NCBI GenBank assembly: GCA_934229335.1 | Contig: CAKQDQ010000129.1 | Location: 1 to 6,456 of the forward strand | Reading direction: 5' to 3' | Source of the DNA: an uncultured Prevotella sp. | GTDB taxonomy: Bacteria; Bacteroidota; Bacteroidia; Bacteroidales; Bacteroidaceae | Length of the DNA stretch: 6,456 bases | In this document: in pieces, positions 1-6,105 of the stretch | Layout: the number at the start of each line of letters is the position of its first letter | Position numbering within the stretch: position 1 is the stretch's first letter | Translations under genes and position numbers: made by a program | The notes under the pieces: model-generated | The model's input: only the letters and a program-made list of their open reading frames with translations | Databases searched by the model: none | Told to the model about the DNA's origin: nothing

Positions 1-501
1 ACACATTACAATAACCCATCATTCGGTTATGGTGGCTATTGCTTGCCAAAGGACACCAAGCAGCTTCTCGCCAACTACCAAGACGTGCCACAAAATATGA
101 TGTCAGCTATTGTTGAATCAAACCGTACTCGCAAAGACTACATTGCAGACGCAGTATTGCGCAAAGCGGGTTGGTACGATTATTCAAGCAACAACCAATA
201 TGGGGTAGAGCCAAACAATTGTGTAATCGGTGTATACCGCTTGACCATGAAGTCAAATAGTGACAACTTCCGCCAGTCTGCCATTCAGGGCATCATGAAG
301 CGCATTAAGGCAAAAGGTGCAGAAGTCATCATTTATGAGCCTACACTTGAAGATGGTACAACATTCTTTGGCAGCAAGGTCATTAATAATCTTGATGCAT
401 TCAAAGCAGAGAGCAAGGCTATCATTGCCAATCGCTTTGATGATTGTTTGAAAGACGCGGAAGATAAGGTATATACACGTGATATTTTTAGAAGAGATTA
501 A
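1..501 (+). CDS. ugd: UDP-glucose 6-dehydrogenase, C-terminal part (copy 1, cut by window edge)
   Basis: This is the last 166 codons of a UDP-glucose 6-dehydrogenase, which oxidises UDP-glucose to UDP-glucuronic acid with two NAD+ in the cytoplasm. The frame is open from base 1, so the start lies upstream of the window. The active-site motif [10 protein letters not shown] is visible, with the presumed catalytic cysteine at bases 40-42. It is followed by the UDP-binding C-terminal domain (GIYRL-like [30 protein letters not shown]) and ends in [10 protein letters not shown]. These blocks closely resemble E. coli Ugd as I remember it. The protein matches the C-terminus of the complete copy at 4782-6104 at 152 of 166 positions; 12 of the 14 differences fall in the last ~45 residues. 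It ends 17 bases before capE, so it is probably in the same operon. The apparent start TTG at base 43 lies inside the active-site motif and is not a real start. Confidence 0.95.
   Translation, partial: THYNNPSFGYGGYCLPKDTKQLLANYQDVPQNMMSAIVESNRTRKDYIADAVLRKAGWYDYSSNNQYGVEPNNCVIGVYRLTMKSNSDNFRQSAIQGIMKRIKAKGAEVIIYEPTLEDGTTFFGSKVINNLDAFKAESKAIIANRFDDCLKDAEDKVYTRDIFRRD
1..501 (+). repeat. Direct repeat, left copy (ugd 3' region)
   Basis: This segment is homologous to 5604-6104 in the same orientation, offset about 5603 bases. It contains identical runs such as 38 bases from position 34 and a 29-base run around bases 276-304, but also many silent differences. The repeat probably extends left beyond the window, because the second copy is a whole gene. 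Confidence 0.9.
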
Positions 502-518
502 CAATAAAAAATAAAACA

Positions 519-1568
519 ATGAGCATTTTTGCAGGTAAAACCCTTATGATTACTGGTGGAACAGGATCCTTCGGTAATGCAGTGTTGAATCGTTTCCTTC
601 GTACTGACATCGGTGAGATACGTATTTTCTCACGTGATGAGAAAAAACAGGATGACATGCGTCACGAATATCAGGTAAAATATCCTGATGTGGCCAACAA
701 GATTAAGTTCTTTATTGGTGATGTACGTGATTTGCAATCATGCCGTAACGCTATGCCAGGTGTTGATTATATTTTCCATGCAGCAGCATTGAAGCAAGTG
801 CCTTCATGCGAATTCTTCCCGATGGAGGCGGTAAAAACCAATGTTGTCGGTACAGACAACGTACTTACTGCTGCTATTGAGTTCGGTGTTGGTGCAGTGA
901 TTTGTCTCTCTACCGATAAGGCGGCTTATCCAATTAACGCAATGGGTATCACCAAGGCCATCGAGGAGAAGATTGCCGTAGCCAAGAGCCGTTACTCTGG
1001 AAAAACTAAGATATGCTGCACACGCTATGGCAATGTGATGTGTTCACGCGGTTCGGTAATTCCTCTTTGGATTGACCAAATACGTAATGGCAATCCTATC
1101 ACATTGACCGAGCCTAAGATGACACGTTTCATCATGTCGCTCGAAGAAGCTGTAGACCTCGTTCTCTTCGCTTTCGAGCACGGTCAGAATGGTGACATTC
1201 TTGTACAGAAAGCTCCTGCTTGTACAATCCAGACACAAGCAGAGGCAGTATGTGAGCTATTTGGTGGCAAGAAGGAAGATATCAAGGTTATCGGCATCCG
1301 TCATGGTGAGAAAATGTACGAGACATTGCTTACCAAAGAAGAGTGTGCTAAGGCTGAGGATATGGGCAACTTCTATCGTGTGCCTGCAGACAACCGTGGT
1401 TTGAACTACGATAAGTTCTTTAAGGAAGGTGATACCAAACGTGCGGAAATAGAAGAATTCAATTCTGATAACACCTATCGTTTGAACCTTGAAGAAACAA
1501 AGGCTAAGATTGGTGCGTTGGAGTATATAAAGAAAGAATTGAGTGGTGAAGGAAACTTTGTACAATAA
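519..1568 (+). CDS. capE: UDP-GlcNAc 4,6-dehydratase / 5-epimerase (CapE, FnlA/WbjB type)
   Basis: This cytoplasmic enzyme carries out the first step of UDP-L-FucNAc synthesis: inverting 4,6-dehydration of UDP-GlcNAc, giving a UDP-2-acetamido-2,6-dideoxy-L-hexos-4-ulose. The protein has 349 residues; S. aureus CapE is of similar size. The N-terminus has the Rossmann motif GGTGSFG (residues 13-19). HAAALKQVP follows at 87-95, then LSTDKAAYP with T132, D133 and K134, then MGITK at 142-146. The usual SDR tyrosine of YxxxK is thus methionine 142, which is normal for the CapE/WbjB subgroup and separates it from PseB-type dehydratases. The C-terminal part (GEKMYE, then RVPADNRGLNYDKFF) fits the CapE-specific C-terminal domain. 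The start ATG follows an A/T-rich leader without Shine-Dalgarno, as is usual in Bacteroidetes. The capF and capG neighbours support the specific assignment. A related 4,6-dehydratase specificity is the main alternative. Confidence 0.93.
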   Translation: MSIFAGKTLMITGGTGSFGNAVLNRFLRTDIGEIRIFSRDEKKQDDMRHEYQVKYPDVANKIKFFIGDVRDLQSCRNAMPGVDYIFHAAALKQVPSCEFFPMEAVKTNVVGTDNVLTAAIEFGVGAVICLSTDKAAYPINAMGITKAIEEKIAVAKSRYSGKTKICCTRYGNVMCSRGSVIPLWIDQIRNGNPITLTEPKMTRFIMSLEEAVDLVLFAFEHGQNGDILVQKAPACTIQTQAEAVCELFGGKKEDIKVIGIRHGEKMYETLLTKEECAKAEDMGNFYRVPADNRGLNYDKFFKEGDTKRAEIEEFNSDNTYRLNLEETKAKIGALEYIKKELSGEGNFVQ

Positions 1569-1578
1569 AATAAGGCGT

Positions 1579-2784
1579 ATGAAGATATTAGTAACTGGAG
1601 CCAAAGGTTTTGTAGGCAAAAACCTTTGCGCCCAACTCAATAATATAAAAGACGGCAAGGCACGTTGCTATGGTAAATTGAAGATAGAAGAAGTCTTTGA
1701 GTATGACCTTGACTCCACTCCCGAACAACTTGACGCATGGTGCAAGGAATGTGACTTCGTATTCAACCTTGCAGGAGTCAATCGTCCGAAGGACAATGAC
1801 GAGTTTATGAAGGGTAACTTCGGTTTCGCCTCTACTTTGCTCGACACCCTTAAAGCTCACGGCAACAACTGTCCCGTTATGCTTTCAAGTTCACAGCAAG
1901 CGTCCTTGACAGGACGTTTCGGCAACAGCGAGTATGGCAGAAGCAAGAAAGCTGGTGAGAATTTGTTCCTTGAATATGGTAAGGAGACAGGCGCAAAGGT
2001 TTTGGTGTATCGTTTCCCGAACCTTTATGGCAAATGGTGCAGACCTAATTATAATAGTGCCGTAGCCACCTTCTGCAACAATATCGCTAACGACCTCCCC
2101 ATCACCGTCAACGACCCAAGTGTAGAACTTGAACTGCTCTACATTGATGACCTTGTTGACGAGATGATACACGCATTGAAGGGTGAGGAGCATCATTGCG
2201 AGTTTGAGGGACTTGAAGTACTTCCTTCAGCAGAAGGCAAGTACTGCTATTGTCCCATCACCCATAAGGCTACCCTCGGTGAAATAGTGAACTTGCTCCA
2301 TAAGTTTGCCGATATGCCCAAGACATTAATGATTCCTGAGATTCCTGCCAACTCGTTTGCCAAGCGCCTCTATAGCACCTTCTTGTCATACTTGCCCAAG
2401 GACAAGGCGATATTCGACCTGAAGATGAATGTTGACCAGCGTGGCTCATTCACCGAGTTGGTTCACACCTTAAACTGCGGACAGGTGAGCATCAATATAT
2501 CCAAGCCGGGAATCACTAAAGGTGAGCATTGGCACAATACCAAGTGGGAACAGTTTATTGTTGTAGCTGGTCACGGACTAATACAGCTTCGTAAGGAAGG
2601 TACAGATGAGGTACTTAACTATGAAGTGAGCGGTGACAAAATACAATCCGTCATCATGCTTCCCGGTTATACCCACAACATTATCAACCTCTCAGACACC
2701 GAGGATTTGGTGACTGTGATGTACTGCAACGAGATATTCGACCCCAATAAACCAGATACTTATTTCGATAAGGTAGAGAAGTAA
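1579..2784 (+). CDS. capF: UDP-2-acetamido-2,6-dideoxy-hexulose 4-reductase with C-terminal cupin (CapF)
   Basis: CapF is a two-domain cytoplasmic enzyme. It acts on the unstable CapE product and reduces it with NADPH to UDP-2-acetamido-2,6-dideoxy-L-talose (UDP-L-6dTalNAc). The chosen start at 1579 gives MKILVTGAKGFVG, with the nucleotide-binding glycines at residues 7-13 where the family expects them. An upstream in-frame GTG at 1543 overlaps capE and would add 12 residues unlike the family. The reductase domain shows FNLAGVNRP, LSSSQQAS, YGRSK (Y119, K123) and PNLYGKWCRPNYNS. The cupin domain begins near residue 285 (NVDQRGSFTE). Its probable metal ligands are H317, H319, E324 and H366 (HWHNTKWE and GYTHN). 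At 401 residues it is about 30 longer than S. aureus CapF (369 as I recall), with extra sequence in the N-terminal third and around residues 205-220. It starts 10 bases after the capE stop. Confidence 0.94.
   Translation: MKILVTGAKGFVGKNLCAQLNNIKDGKARCYGKLKIEEVFEYDLDSTPEQLDAWCKECDFVFNLAGVNRPKDNDEFMKGNFGFASTLLDTLKAHGNNCPVMLSSSQQASLTGRFGNSEYGRSKKAGENLFLEYGKETGAKVLVYRFPNLYGKWCRPNYNSAVATFCNNIANDLPITVNDPSVELELLYIDDLVDEMIHALKGEEHHCEFEGLEVLPSAEGKYCYCPITHKATLGEIVNLLHKFADMPKTLMIPEIPANSFAKRLYSTFLSYLPKDKAIFDLKMNVDQRGSFTELVHTLNCGQVSINISKPGITKGEHWHNTKWEQFIVVAGHGLIQLRKEGTDEVLNYEVSGDKIQSVIMLPGYTHNIINLSDTEDLVTVMYCNEIFDPNKPDTYFDKVEK
2776..2784 (+). repeat. Left 9-bp flanking direct repeat (possible target-site duplication)
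   Basis: GAGAAGTAA is the last nine bases of capF including its stop codon. It directly abuts the left inverted repeat. GAAAAGTAA at 3214-3222 abuts the right inverted repeat and matches at 8 of 9 positions. This arrangement is what a target-site duplication would look like. The short length and purine-rich composition leave room for chance. Confidence 0.4.
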
Positions 2785-2814
2785 CGAACACGAATTTATC
2801 GAATTTTACGAATA
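2785..2814 (+). repeat. Left inverted repeat of the GxxExxY unit
   Basis: This 30-base arm matches the reverse complement of 3184-3213 at 23 of 30 positions, with an unbroken 11-base outer match (CGAACACGAAT) and an inner match TACGAAT. Within the arm, the core CGAAT recurs three times at roughly 9-10 base spacing (2791, 2800 and 2809). It is therefore also a small direct-repeat array with about helical periodicity. It runs to the first base of the gene's start codon. Confidence 0.75.
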
Positions 2815-3185
2815 TGATATATTTCAAACAAGAAAGTTACAATATAACGGGAGCGGCTATGCACGTGTATAATGTGTTAGGTCTTGGCTTTCTTGAAGCC
2901 GTATATCAAGAAGCACTCGAACTGGAGTTTAGGAAGCGGGAAATACCGTATGAAAGAGAAAAAGAACTAACCATAAGTTATGAAGGGAAGGTTCTGAAAC
3001 AAACATACAGAGCTGATTTCGTATGTTATAATAATATTATTGTAGAACTGAAAGCGGTGGCCAGATTGGATGACGCTCATAGAAGTCAGGTTTACAATTA
3101 TCTTAAAGCAACAGGACTAAAGCTCGGATTGCTCCTCAATTTTGGAAATGCGGATGGTTTGGAATATGAACGCAAAGTAAAATAA
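2814..3185 (+). CDS. GxxExxY-family protein (PD-(D/E)XK nuclease fold, unknown role)
   Basis: This 123-residue protein carries the motif that names the family, GFLEAVY (residues 25-31). It also has a PD-(D/E)XK-like active-site pattern: D68 in YRADF, then E78-L-K80 in IVELKA, with Q92 and Y96 as a downstream motif (SQVYNYL). All the signature residues appear intact, so the protein could be an active nuclease. The family's biological role is not established to my knowledge. No signal peptide or membrane segment is visible, so it is probably cytoplasmic. It has no evident part in sugar-nucleotide synthesis and interrupts the otherwise contiguous capE-capF-capG order. Its codons are more A/T-rich than those of capF and capG. 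Start and stop both touch the flanking inverted repeats, so gene and repeats probably travel together. Confidence 0.85.
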   Translation: MIYFKQESYNITGAAMHVYNVLGLGFLEAVYQEALELEFRKREIPYEREKELTISYEGKVLKQTYRADFVCYNNIIVELKAVARLDDAHRSQVYNYLKATGLKLGLLLNFGNADGLEYERKVK

Positions 3186-3213
3186 TTCGTATCATTTGTG
3201 ATATTCGTGTTCG
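3184..3213 (-). repeat. Right inverted repeat of the GxxExxY unit
   Basis: This is the right arm of the inverted pair with 2785-2814 (23 of 30 identical after reverse complementing). It begins on the last two bases of the GxxExxY stop codon. Read on the minus strand it shows the same CACGAAT...TACGAAT layout as the left arm, with the middle CGAAT core degraded to CAAAT. The two arms are too far apart to act as a simple terminator hairpin. Confidence 0.75.
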
Positions 3214-3222
3214 GAAAAGTAA
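3214..3222 (+). repeat. Right 9-bp flanking direct repeat (possible target-site duplication)
   Basis: GAAAAGTAA follows the right inverted repeat directly. It matches GAGAAGTAA at 2776-2784 except at the third base. It could be the original capF 3' end displaced by an insertion. Confidence 0.4.
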
Positions 3223-3230
3223 TTAAGCAT

Positions 3231-4421
3231 ATGGAAAAGCAACCCAAATTTGATTATTCAGATATAAAGTTTAAGGATAATGGCAAATTAAAACTCATTA
3301 TCGTTGTCGGCACACGTCCCGAGATTATCCGTCTTGCCGCCGTTATCAACAAGTGCCGCCAGTATTTCGACGTAATCCTCGCCCACACAGGCCAGAACTA
3401 CGACTATAATCTCAACGGCATCTTCTTCAAAGATTTGAAGCTGGCAGAACCAGAAGTATATATGGATGCCGTAGGTGATGACCTTGGTGCCACCTGTGGT
3501 AACATCATCAACTGCTCTTACAAGCTCTTTGCACAGACCAAGCCAGACGGAGTATTGGTATTAGGTGATACCAACTCATGTTTGAGCGTTATCGGTGCCA
3601 AGCGTCTGCATATTCCCATCTTCCACATGGAGGCCGGCAACCGCTGCAAGGACGAGTGTTTGCCCGAAGAGACCAACCGTCGCATTGTTGACATCATCAG
3701 CGATGTAAACATGGCATACAGTGAACACGCAAGAAGATACCTCGCTGATTGTGGCTTACCTAAGGAACGCACTTACGTGACAGGCTCACCCATGGCAGAG
3801 GTGCTGCACAACAACCTTGCCGAGATAGAGGCAAGTGATGTACACCAGCGTCTTGGTTTGGAGAAAGGCAAGTACATCCTCCTTTCTGCCCATCGTGAGG
3901 AGAACATTGACACCGAAAAGAACTTCATGTCGCTTTTCAATGCTATCAACAAGATGGCGGAAAAGTACGACATGCCTATCCTCTACAGCTGTCATCCGCG
4001 CTCTCGCAATCGTCTCGCAGCCTCAGGTTTCCAGCTCGATCCACGTGTCATCCAACACGACCCCCTCGGCTTTCACGACTATAATTGCTTGCAGATGAAT
4101 GCTTTTGCAGTAGTATCTGACTCTGGTACACTTCCTGAAGAATCAAGTTTCTTTACCTCAGTAGGTCATCCATTCCCTGCTATTTGCATCCGTACATCTA
4201 CCGAGCGTCCTGAGGCTATAGATAAGGGCGACTTTATCATTGCAGGTATCGACGAGAAGTCATTGCTCCAAGCTGTAGATACTGCCGTAGAACTTTGCCG
4301 TGACGGTCAGCATGGTATTCCTGTGCCTGATTATGTAGACGAGAATGTATCAACTAAGGTTGTGAAGATTGTACAGTCTTATGTTGGTATTGTAAATAAG
4401 ATGGTATGGCGTAAATTTTAA
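3231..4421 (+). CDS. capG: UDP-N-acetylglucosamine 2-epimerase family enzyme making UDP-L-FucNAc (CapG)
   Basis: CapG is the last enzyme of the UDP-L-FucNAc route. It inverts C2 of UDP-L-6dTalNAc, in the cytoplasm, through the elimination/re-addition mechanism of the WecB/MnaA 2-epimerase fold. From the ATG at 3231 the product is 396 residues. Family motifs in order are GTRPEIIRL (27-35), HTGQNYDYNLN, GDTNSC, HMEAGNRC (E134 a likely catalytic acid), the PEETNRR block, SAHREENID (H221, R222, E223) and SDSGTLPEESS (296-306). HMEAGNRC rather than HVEAGLR, and the ending STKVVKIVQSY...WRK, match CapG/FnlC better than ordinary UDP-GlcNAc/ManNAc epimerases. A GTG at 3198 would extend the protein by 11 residues but lies inside the inverted repeat, so I prefer 3231. 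The N-terminus is about 20 residues longer than S. aureus CapG. Confidence 0.93.
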   Translation: MEKQPKFDYSDIKFKDNGKLKLIIVVGTRPEIIRLAAVINKCRQYFDVILAHTGQNYDYNLNGIFFKDLKLAEPEVYMDAVGDDLGATCGNIINCSYKLFAQTKPDGVLVLGDTNSCLSVIGAKRLHIPIFHMEAGNRCKDECLPEETNRRIVDIISDVNMAYSEHARRYLADCGLPKERTYVTGSPMAEVLHNNLAEIEASDVHQRLGLEKGKYILLSAHREENIDTEKNFMSLFNAINKMAEKYDMPILYSCHPRSRNRLAASGFQLDPRVIQHDPLGFHDYNCLQMNAFAVVSDSGTLPEESSFFTSVGHPFPAICIRTSTERPEAIDKGDFIIAGIDEKSLLQAVDTAVELCRDGQHGIPVPDYVDENVSTKVVKIVQSYVGIVNKMVWRKF

Positions 4422-4541
4422 TTGGCTCTGTTCAATTATAGCTCTGTTTGAAGGCTTTGAAAACCCTATCTTATGGTTTAGTGCGTTACTACGCTCTGTG
4501 GGTAATGTTTATGTGATAATAAAGAAACTAACGAATTTTAT

Positions 4542-4547
4542 AGGAGG
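4542..4547 (+). promoter_or_regulatory. Strong Shine-Dalgarno AGGAGG
   Basis: A perfect AGGAGG stands seven bases before the ATG at 4555. It is the only canonical ribosome binding site I see in the window; capE, capF, capG and ugd have A/T-rich leaders instead. It decides the start of the small ORF, in preference to the GTG at 4498. Confidence 0.55.
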
Positions 4548-4554
4548 AAAGATT

Positions 4555-4689
4555 ATGAAAACAAAAATAATCAATACAGGTTCAACAACAGATGTAGTAG
4601 AAATATTACTCATGGTGGGCAATCTGGGAGTTGAAAGTCCTAACATGGCTTTGAACAGAGCAGATGCTCCCGCCACGAAAGGGCTATAA
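4555..4689 (+). CDS. Small hypothetical protein, 44 residues
   Basis: I do not recognise this ORF. It encodes 44 residues starting MKTKIINTG, with a hydrophobic stretch around residues 14-26 ([13 protein letters not shown]) and a polar end with [11 protein letters not shown]. The stretch is too short and contains E and N, so it is unlikely to be a membrane span. No signal peptide or known motif is visible. The case for translation rests on the well-placed AGGAGG upstream. It ends 92 bases before ugd. It could be a true small protein, a leader peptide, or the remnant of a larger or repeated sequence that carried its own ribosome binding site. Confidence 0.4.
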   Translation: MKTKIINTGSTTDVVEILLMVGNLGVESPNMALNRADAPATKGL

Positions 4690-4781
4690 CTTTCAATATG
4701 GTCAGCTGTTGTACAGGTAGTTCTGCAAAGAATGTGGTTCGATACCACCAACAGCAACAAATAAAACTAAATCTAAATTTT

Positions 4782-6104
4782 ATGCGTGATTTTAAAGATA
4801 TTAAGGTCGCAGTAGCTGGTACAGGCTATGTGGGACTGAGTATAGCTACATTGCTATCGCAACATCATCATGTAACGGCAGTGGATGTAATCCCTGAGAA
4901 GGTGGAAAAACTTAATAATAAGATATCACCTATACAGGATGATTATATAGAAAAGTATTTGGCAGAAAAGCCACTAAATTTTGTTGCCACATTAGATGGA
5001 AAATCTGCATACGCAGATGCAGACTTTGTAGTGATTGCTGCTCCTACCAACTATGACCCTGTGAAGAACTATTTCGACACAAGTCATGTAGAAGAAGTAA
5101 TAGATCTTGTGCTGGAGGTTAATCCCGATGTCGTAATGGTCATCAAATCAACCATCCCCGTTGGTTATACTCGTAACCTATATTTGAAATATGCACAAAA
5201 AGGAATCAAAAAGTTCAATCTTCTTTTCTCGCCTGAGTTCTTGCGTGAAAGTAAAGCTCTCTATGACAACCTCTATCCCAGCCGTATTATCGTAGGCTAT
5301 CCTAAGATAATTAACAAGTCAGAGTTTGAGGAAGAAAACAAGGCGATAGAATCAGTAACCGATGTTGAGATGTTGAAAGCTGCAGCCAAAACATTCGCTG
5401 CGCTATTACAAGAAGGAGCCATTAAGGAAAACATCGACACCCTCTTCATGGGCATGAAAGAAGCCGAGGCCGTTAAACTCTTCGCCAATACCTACCTTGC
5501 CCTTCGTGTTAGTTACTTCAACGAACTTGATACTTATGCCGAAGTAAAAGGCCTTGACTCAAAAGCCATCATCGAAGGCGTAGGTCTCGACCCCCGTATC
5601 GGAACACATTACAATAATCCATCATTCGGTTACGGCGGCTATTGCTTGCCAAAGGACACCAAGCAGCTTCTCGCAAATTATCAAGATGTGCCACAGAACA
5701 TGATGTCTGCTATTGTTGAATCTAACAAAACACGCAAAGACTACATAGCCGATGCTGTATTGCGCAAGGCTGGTTGGTATGATTATTCAAGTAATAATCA
5801 ATATGGAGCAGAGCCTAATAATTGTGTTATTGGTGTATATCGCTTGACAATGAAGTCAAACTCTGACAATTTCCGTCAGTCTGCCATTCAGGGCATCATG
5901 AAGCGTATCAAGGCTAAGGGTGCAGAGGTTATCATCTACGAACCTACCCTTGAAGATGGTACTACATTCTTTGGCTCTCGTGTAGTCAACAATTTGGAAA
6001 CATTCAAGACAAACAGTCATGCAATTATTGCTAATCGTTATGATGTTTGTCTTGATGATGTAAAGGATAAAGTGTATACGCGTGATATATTCCGCAGAGA
6101 TTGA
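4782..6104 (+). CDS. ugd: UDP-glucose 6-dehydrogenase (copy 2, complete)
   Basis: This enzyme makes UDP-glucuronic acid from UDP-glucose, a precursor for acidic surface polysaccharides, in the cytoplasm. The product has 440 residues. The N-terminal Rossmann motif is GTGYVG (13-18). It is followed by [16 protein letters not shown] and [20 protein letters not shown], then [49 protein letters not shown] with catalytic Cys288, and the C-terminal UDP-binding domain. It is close to E. coli Ugd (388 residues) but about 50 longer, with insertions near residues 180-215 and around [12 protein letters not shown]. Presence of KSTIPVG and the [10 protein letters not shown] block favours UDP-glucose over UDP-ManNAc as substrate. 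The open frame reaches back to 4698, but the Rossmann fold begins right after the ATG at 4782, which follows a typical A/T-rich leader, so I use that start. Its stop is one base from the convergent amidase stop. Confidence 0.96.
   Translation: MRDFKDIKVAVAGTGYVGLSIATLLSQHHHVTAVDVIPEKVEKLNNKISPIQDDYIEKYLAEKPLNFVATLDGKSAYADADFVVIAAPTNYDPVKNYFDTSHVEEVIDLVLEVNPDVVMVIKSTIPVGYTRNLYLKYAQKGIKKFNLLFSPEFLRESKALYDNLYPSRIIVGYPKIINKSEFEEENKAIESVTDVEMLKAAAKTFAALLQEGAIKENIDTLFMGMKEAEAVKLFANTYLALRVSYFNELDTYAEVKGLDSKAIIEGVGLDPRIGTHYNNPSFGYGGYCLPKDTKQLLANYQDVPQNMMSAIVESNKTRKDYIADAVLRKAGWYDYSSNNQYGAEPNNCVIGVYRLTMKSNSDNFRQSAIQGIMKRIKAKGAEVIIYEPTLEDGTTFFGSRVVNNLETFKTNSHAIIANRYDVCLDDVKDKVYTRDIFRRD
5604..6104 (+). 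repeat. Direct repeat, right copy (ugd 3' region)
   Basis: This is the counterpart of 1-501. The alignment is gap-free, with ~92% protein identity and many silent base differences. Together the copies flank the capEFG block in direct orientation. Confidence 0.9.
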
Positions 6105-6105
6105 T

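Larger units (their letters stand above)
2785..3213. mobile_element. Candidate 429-bp inserted unit carrying the GxxExxY gene
   Basis: The unit consists of a left ~30-bp repeat, one gene filling nearly all the interior, and a right ~30-bp repeat in inverted orientation. It is bounded by near-identical 9-bp direct repeats. It lies exactly between the capF stop codon and the capG leader. Removing it together with one 9-bp copy would leave capF stop, eight bases (TTAAGCAT), then the capG ATG, a tight junction like the other gene junctions in this operon. No transposase or integrase is encoded, so any movement would have to be driven in trans or by the nuclease-like product. The call as a mobile unit is inference; the repeats themselves are visible in the sequence. 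Confidence 0.4.
4422..4781. other. Gap between capG and ugd copy 2
   Basis: This 360-base stretch contains only one small ORF candidate (4555-4689). The first 120 bases hold three copies of GCTCTGT(T/G), at 4425, 4441 and 4493. I see no rho-independent terminator after capG and no convincing Bacteroidetes-type promoter (TTTG / TAnnTTTG). The last 90 bases before ugd are A/T-rich leader sequence. At 360 bases against 10-17 at the capE and capF junctions, the gap suggests that copy 2 of ugd may have its own transcript or arrived as a separate segment. Confidence 0.6.

Noticed and set aside
43..501. A complete 152-residue protein starting at base 43
   Set aside because: The TTG there is the leucine right after the catalytic cysteine of Ugd; the frame is open to base 1 and matches Ugd throughout.
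253..519. Minus-strand open frame of 88 codons opposite ugd copy 1, and similar frames opposite capE, capF and capG
   Set aside because: They overlap strongly recognisable genes, show no motifs of their own, and follow from the codon bias of the real genes.
1543..1578. GTG start at 1543 for capF, overlapping capE
   Set aside because: The 12 added residues are capE 3' sequence read out of frame. MKILVTGAKGFVG from 1579 is the expected family N-terminus.
3198..3230. GTG start at 3198 for capG
   Set aside because: It falls inside the right inverted repeat of the GxxExxY unit, and the 11 added residues have no family counterpart.
4447..4474. Possible Bacteroides-type promoter: TTTG at 4447 and TATCTTAT at 4467
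   Set aside because: The second element departs from TAnnTTTG and the spacing is too short for the usual arrangement; in A/T-rich DNA this is not convincing.
4484..4495. Small hairpin GCGT-TACT-ACGC after capG
   Set aside because: The stem is only four base pairs with no following T run, so it is not a terminator.
4425..4500. Three copies of GCTCTGT(T/G) at 4425, 4441 and 4493
   Set aside because: Short copies with irregular spacing (16 and 52 bases) and no flanking structure; probably chance.
4698..4781. Upstream in-frame ATG at 4698 that would add 28 residues to Ugd copy 2
   Set aside because: The extension is unlike the family, whose Rossmann fold begins within ~10 residues of the start. 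The ATG at 4782 follows a typical A/T-rich leader.
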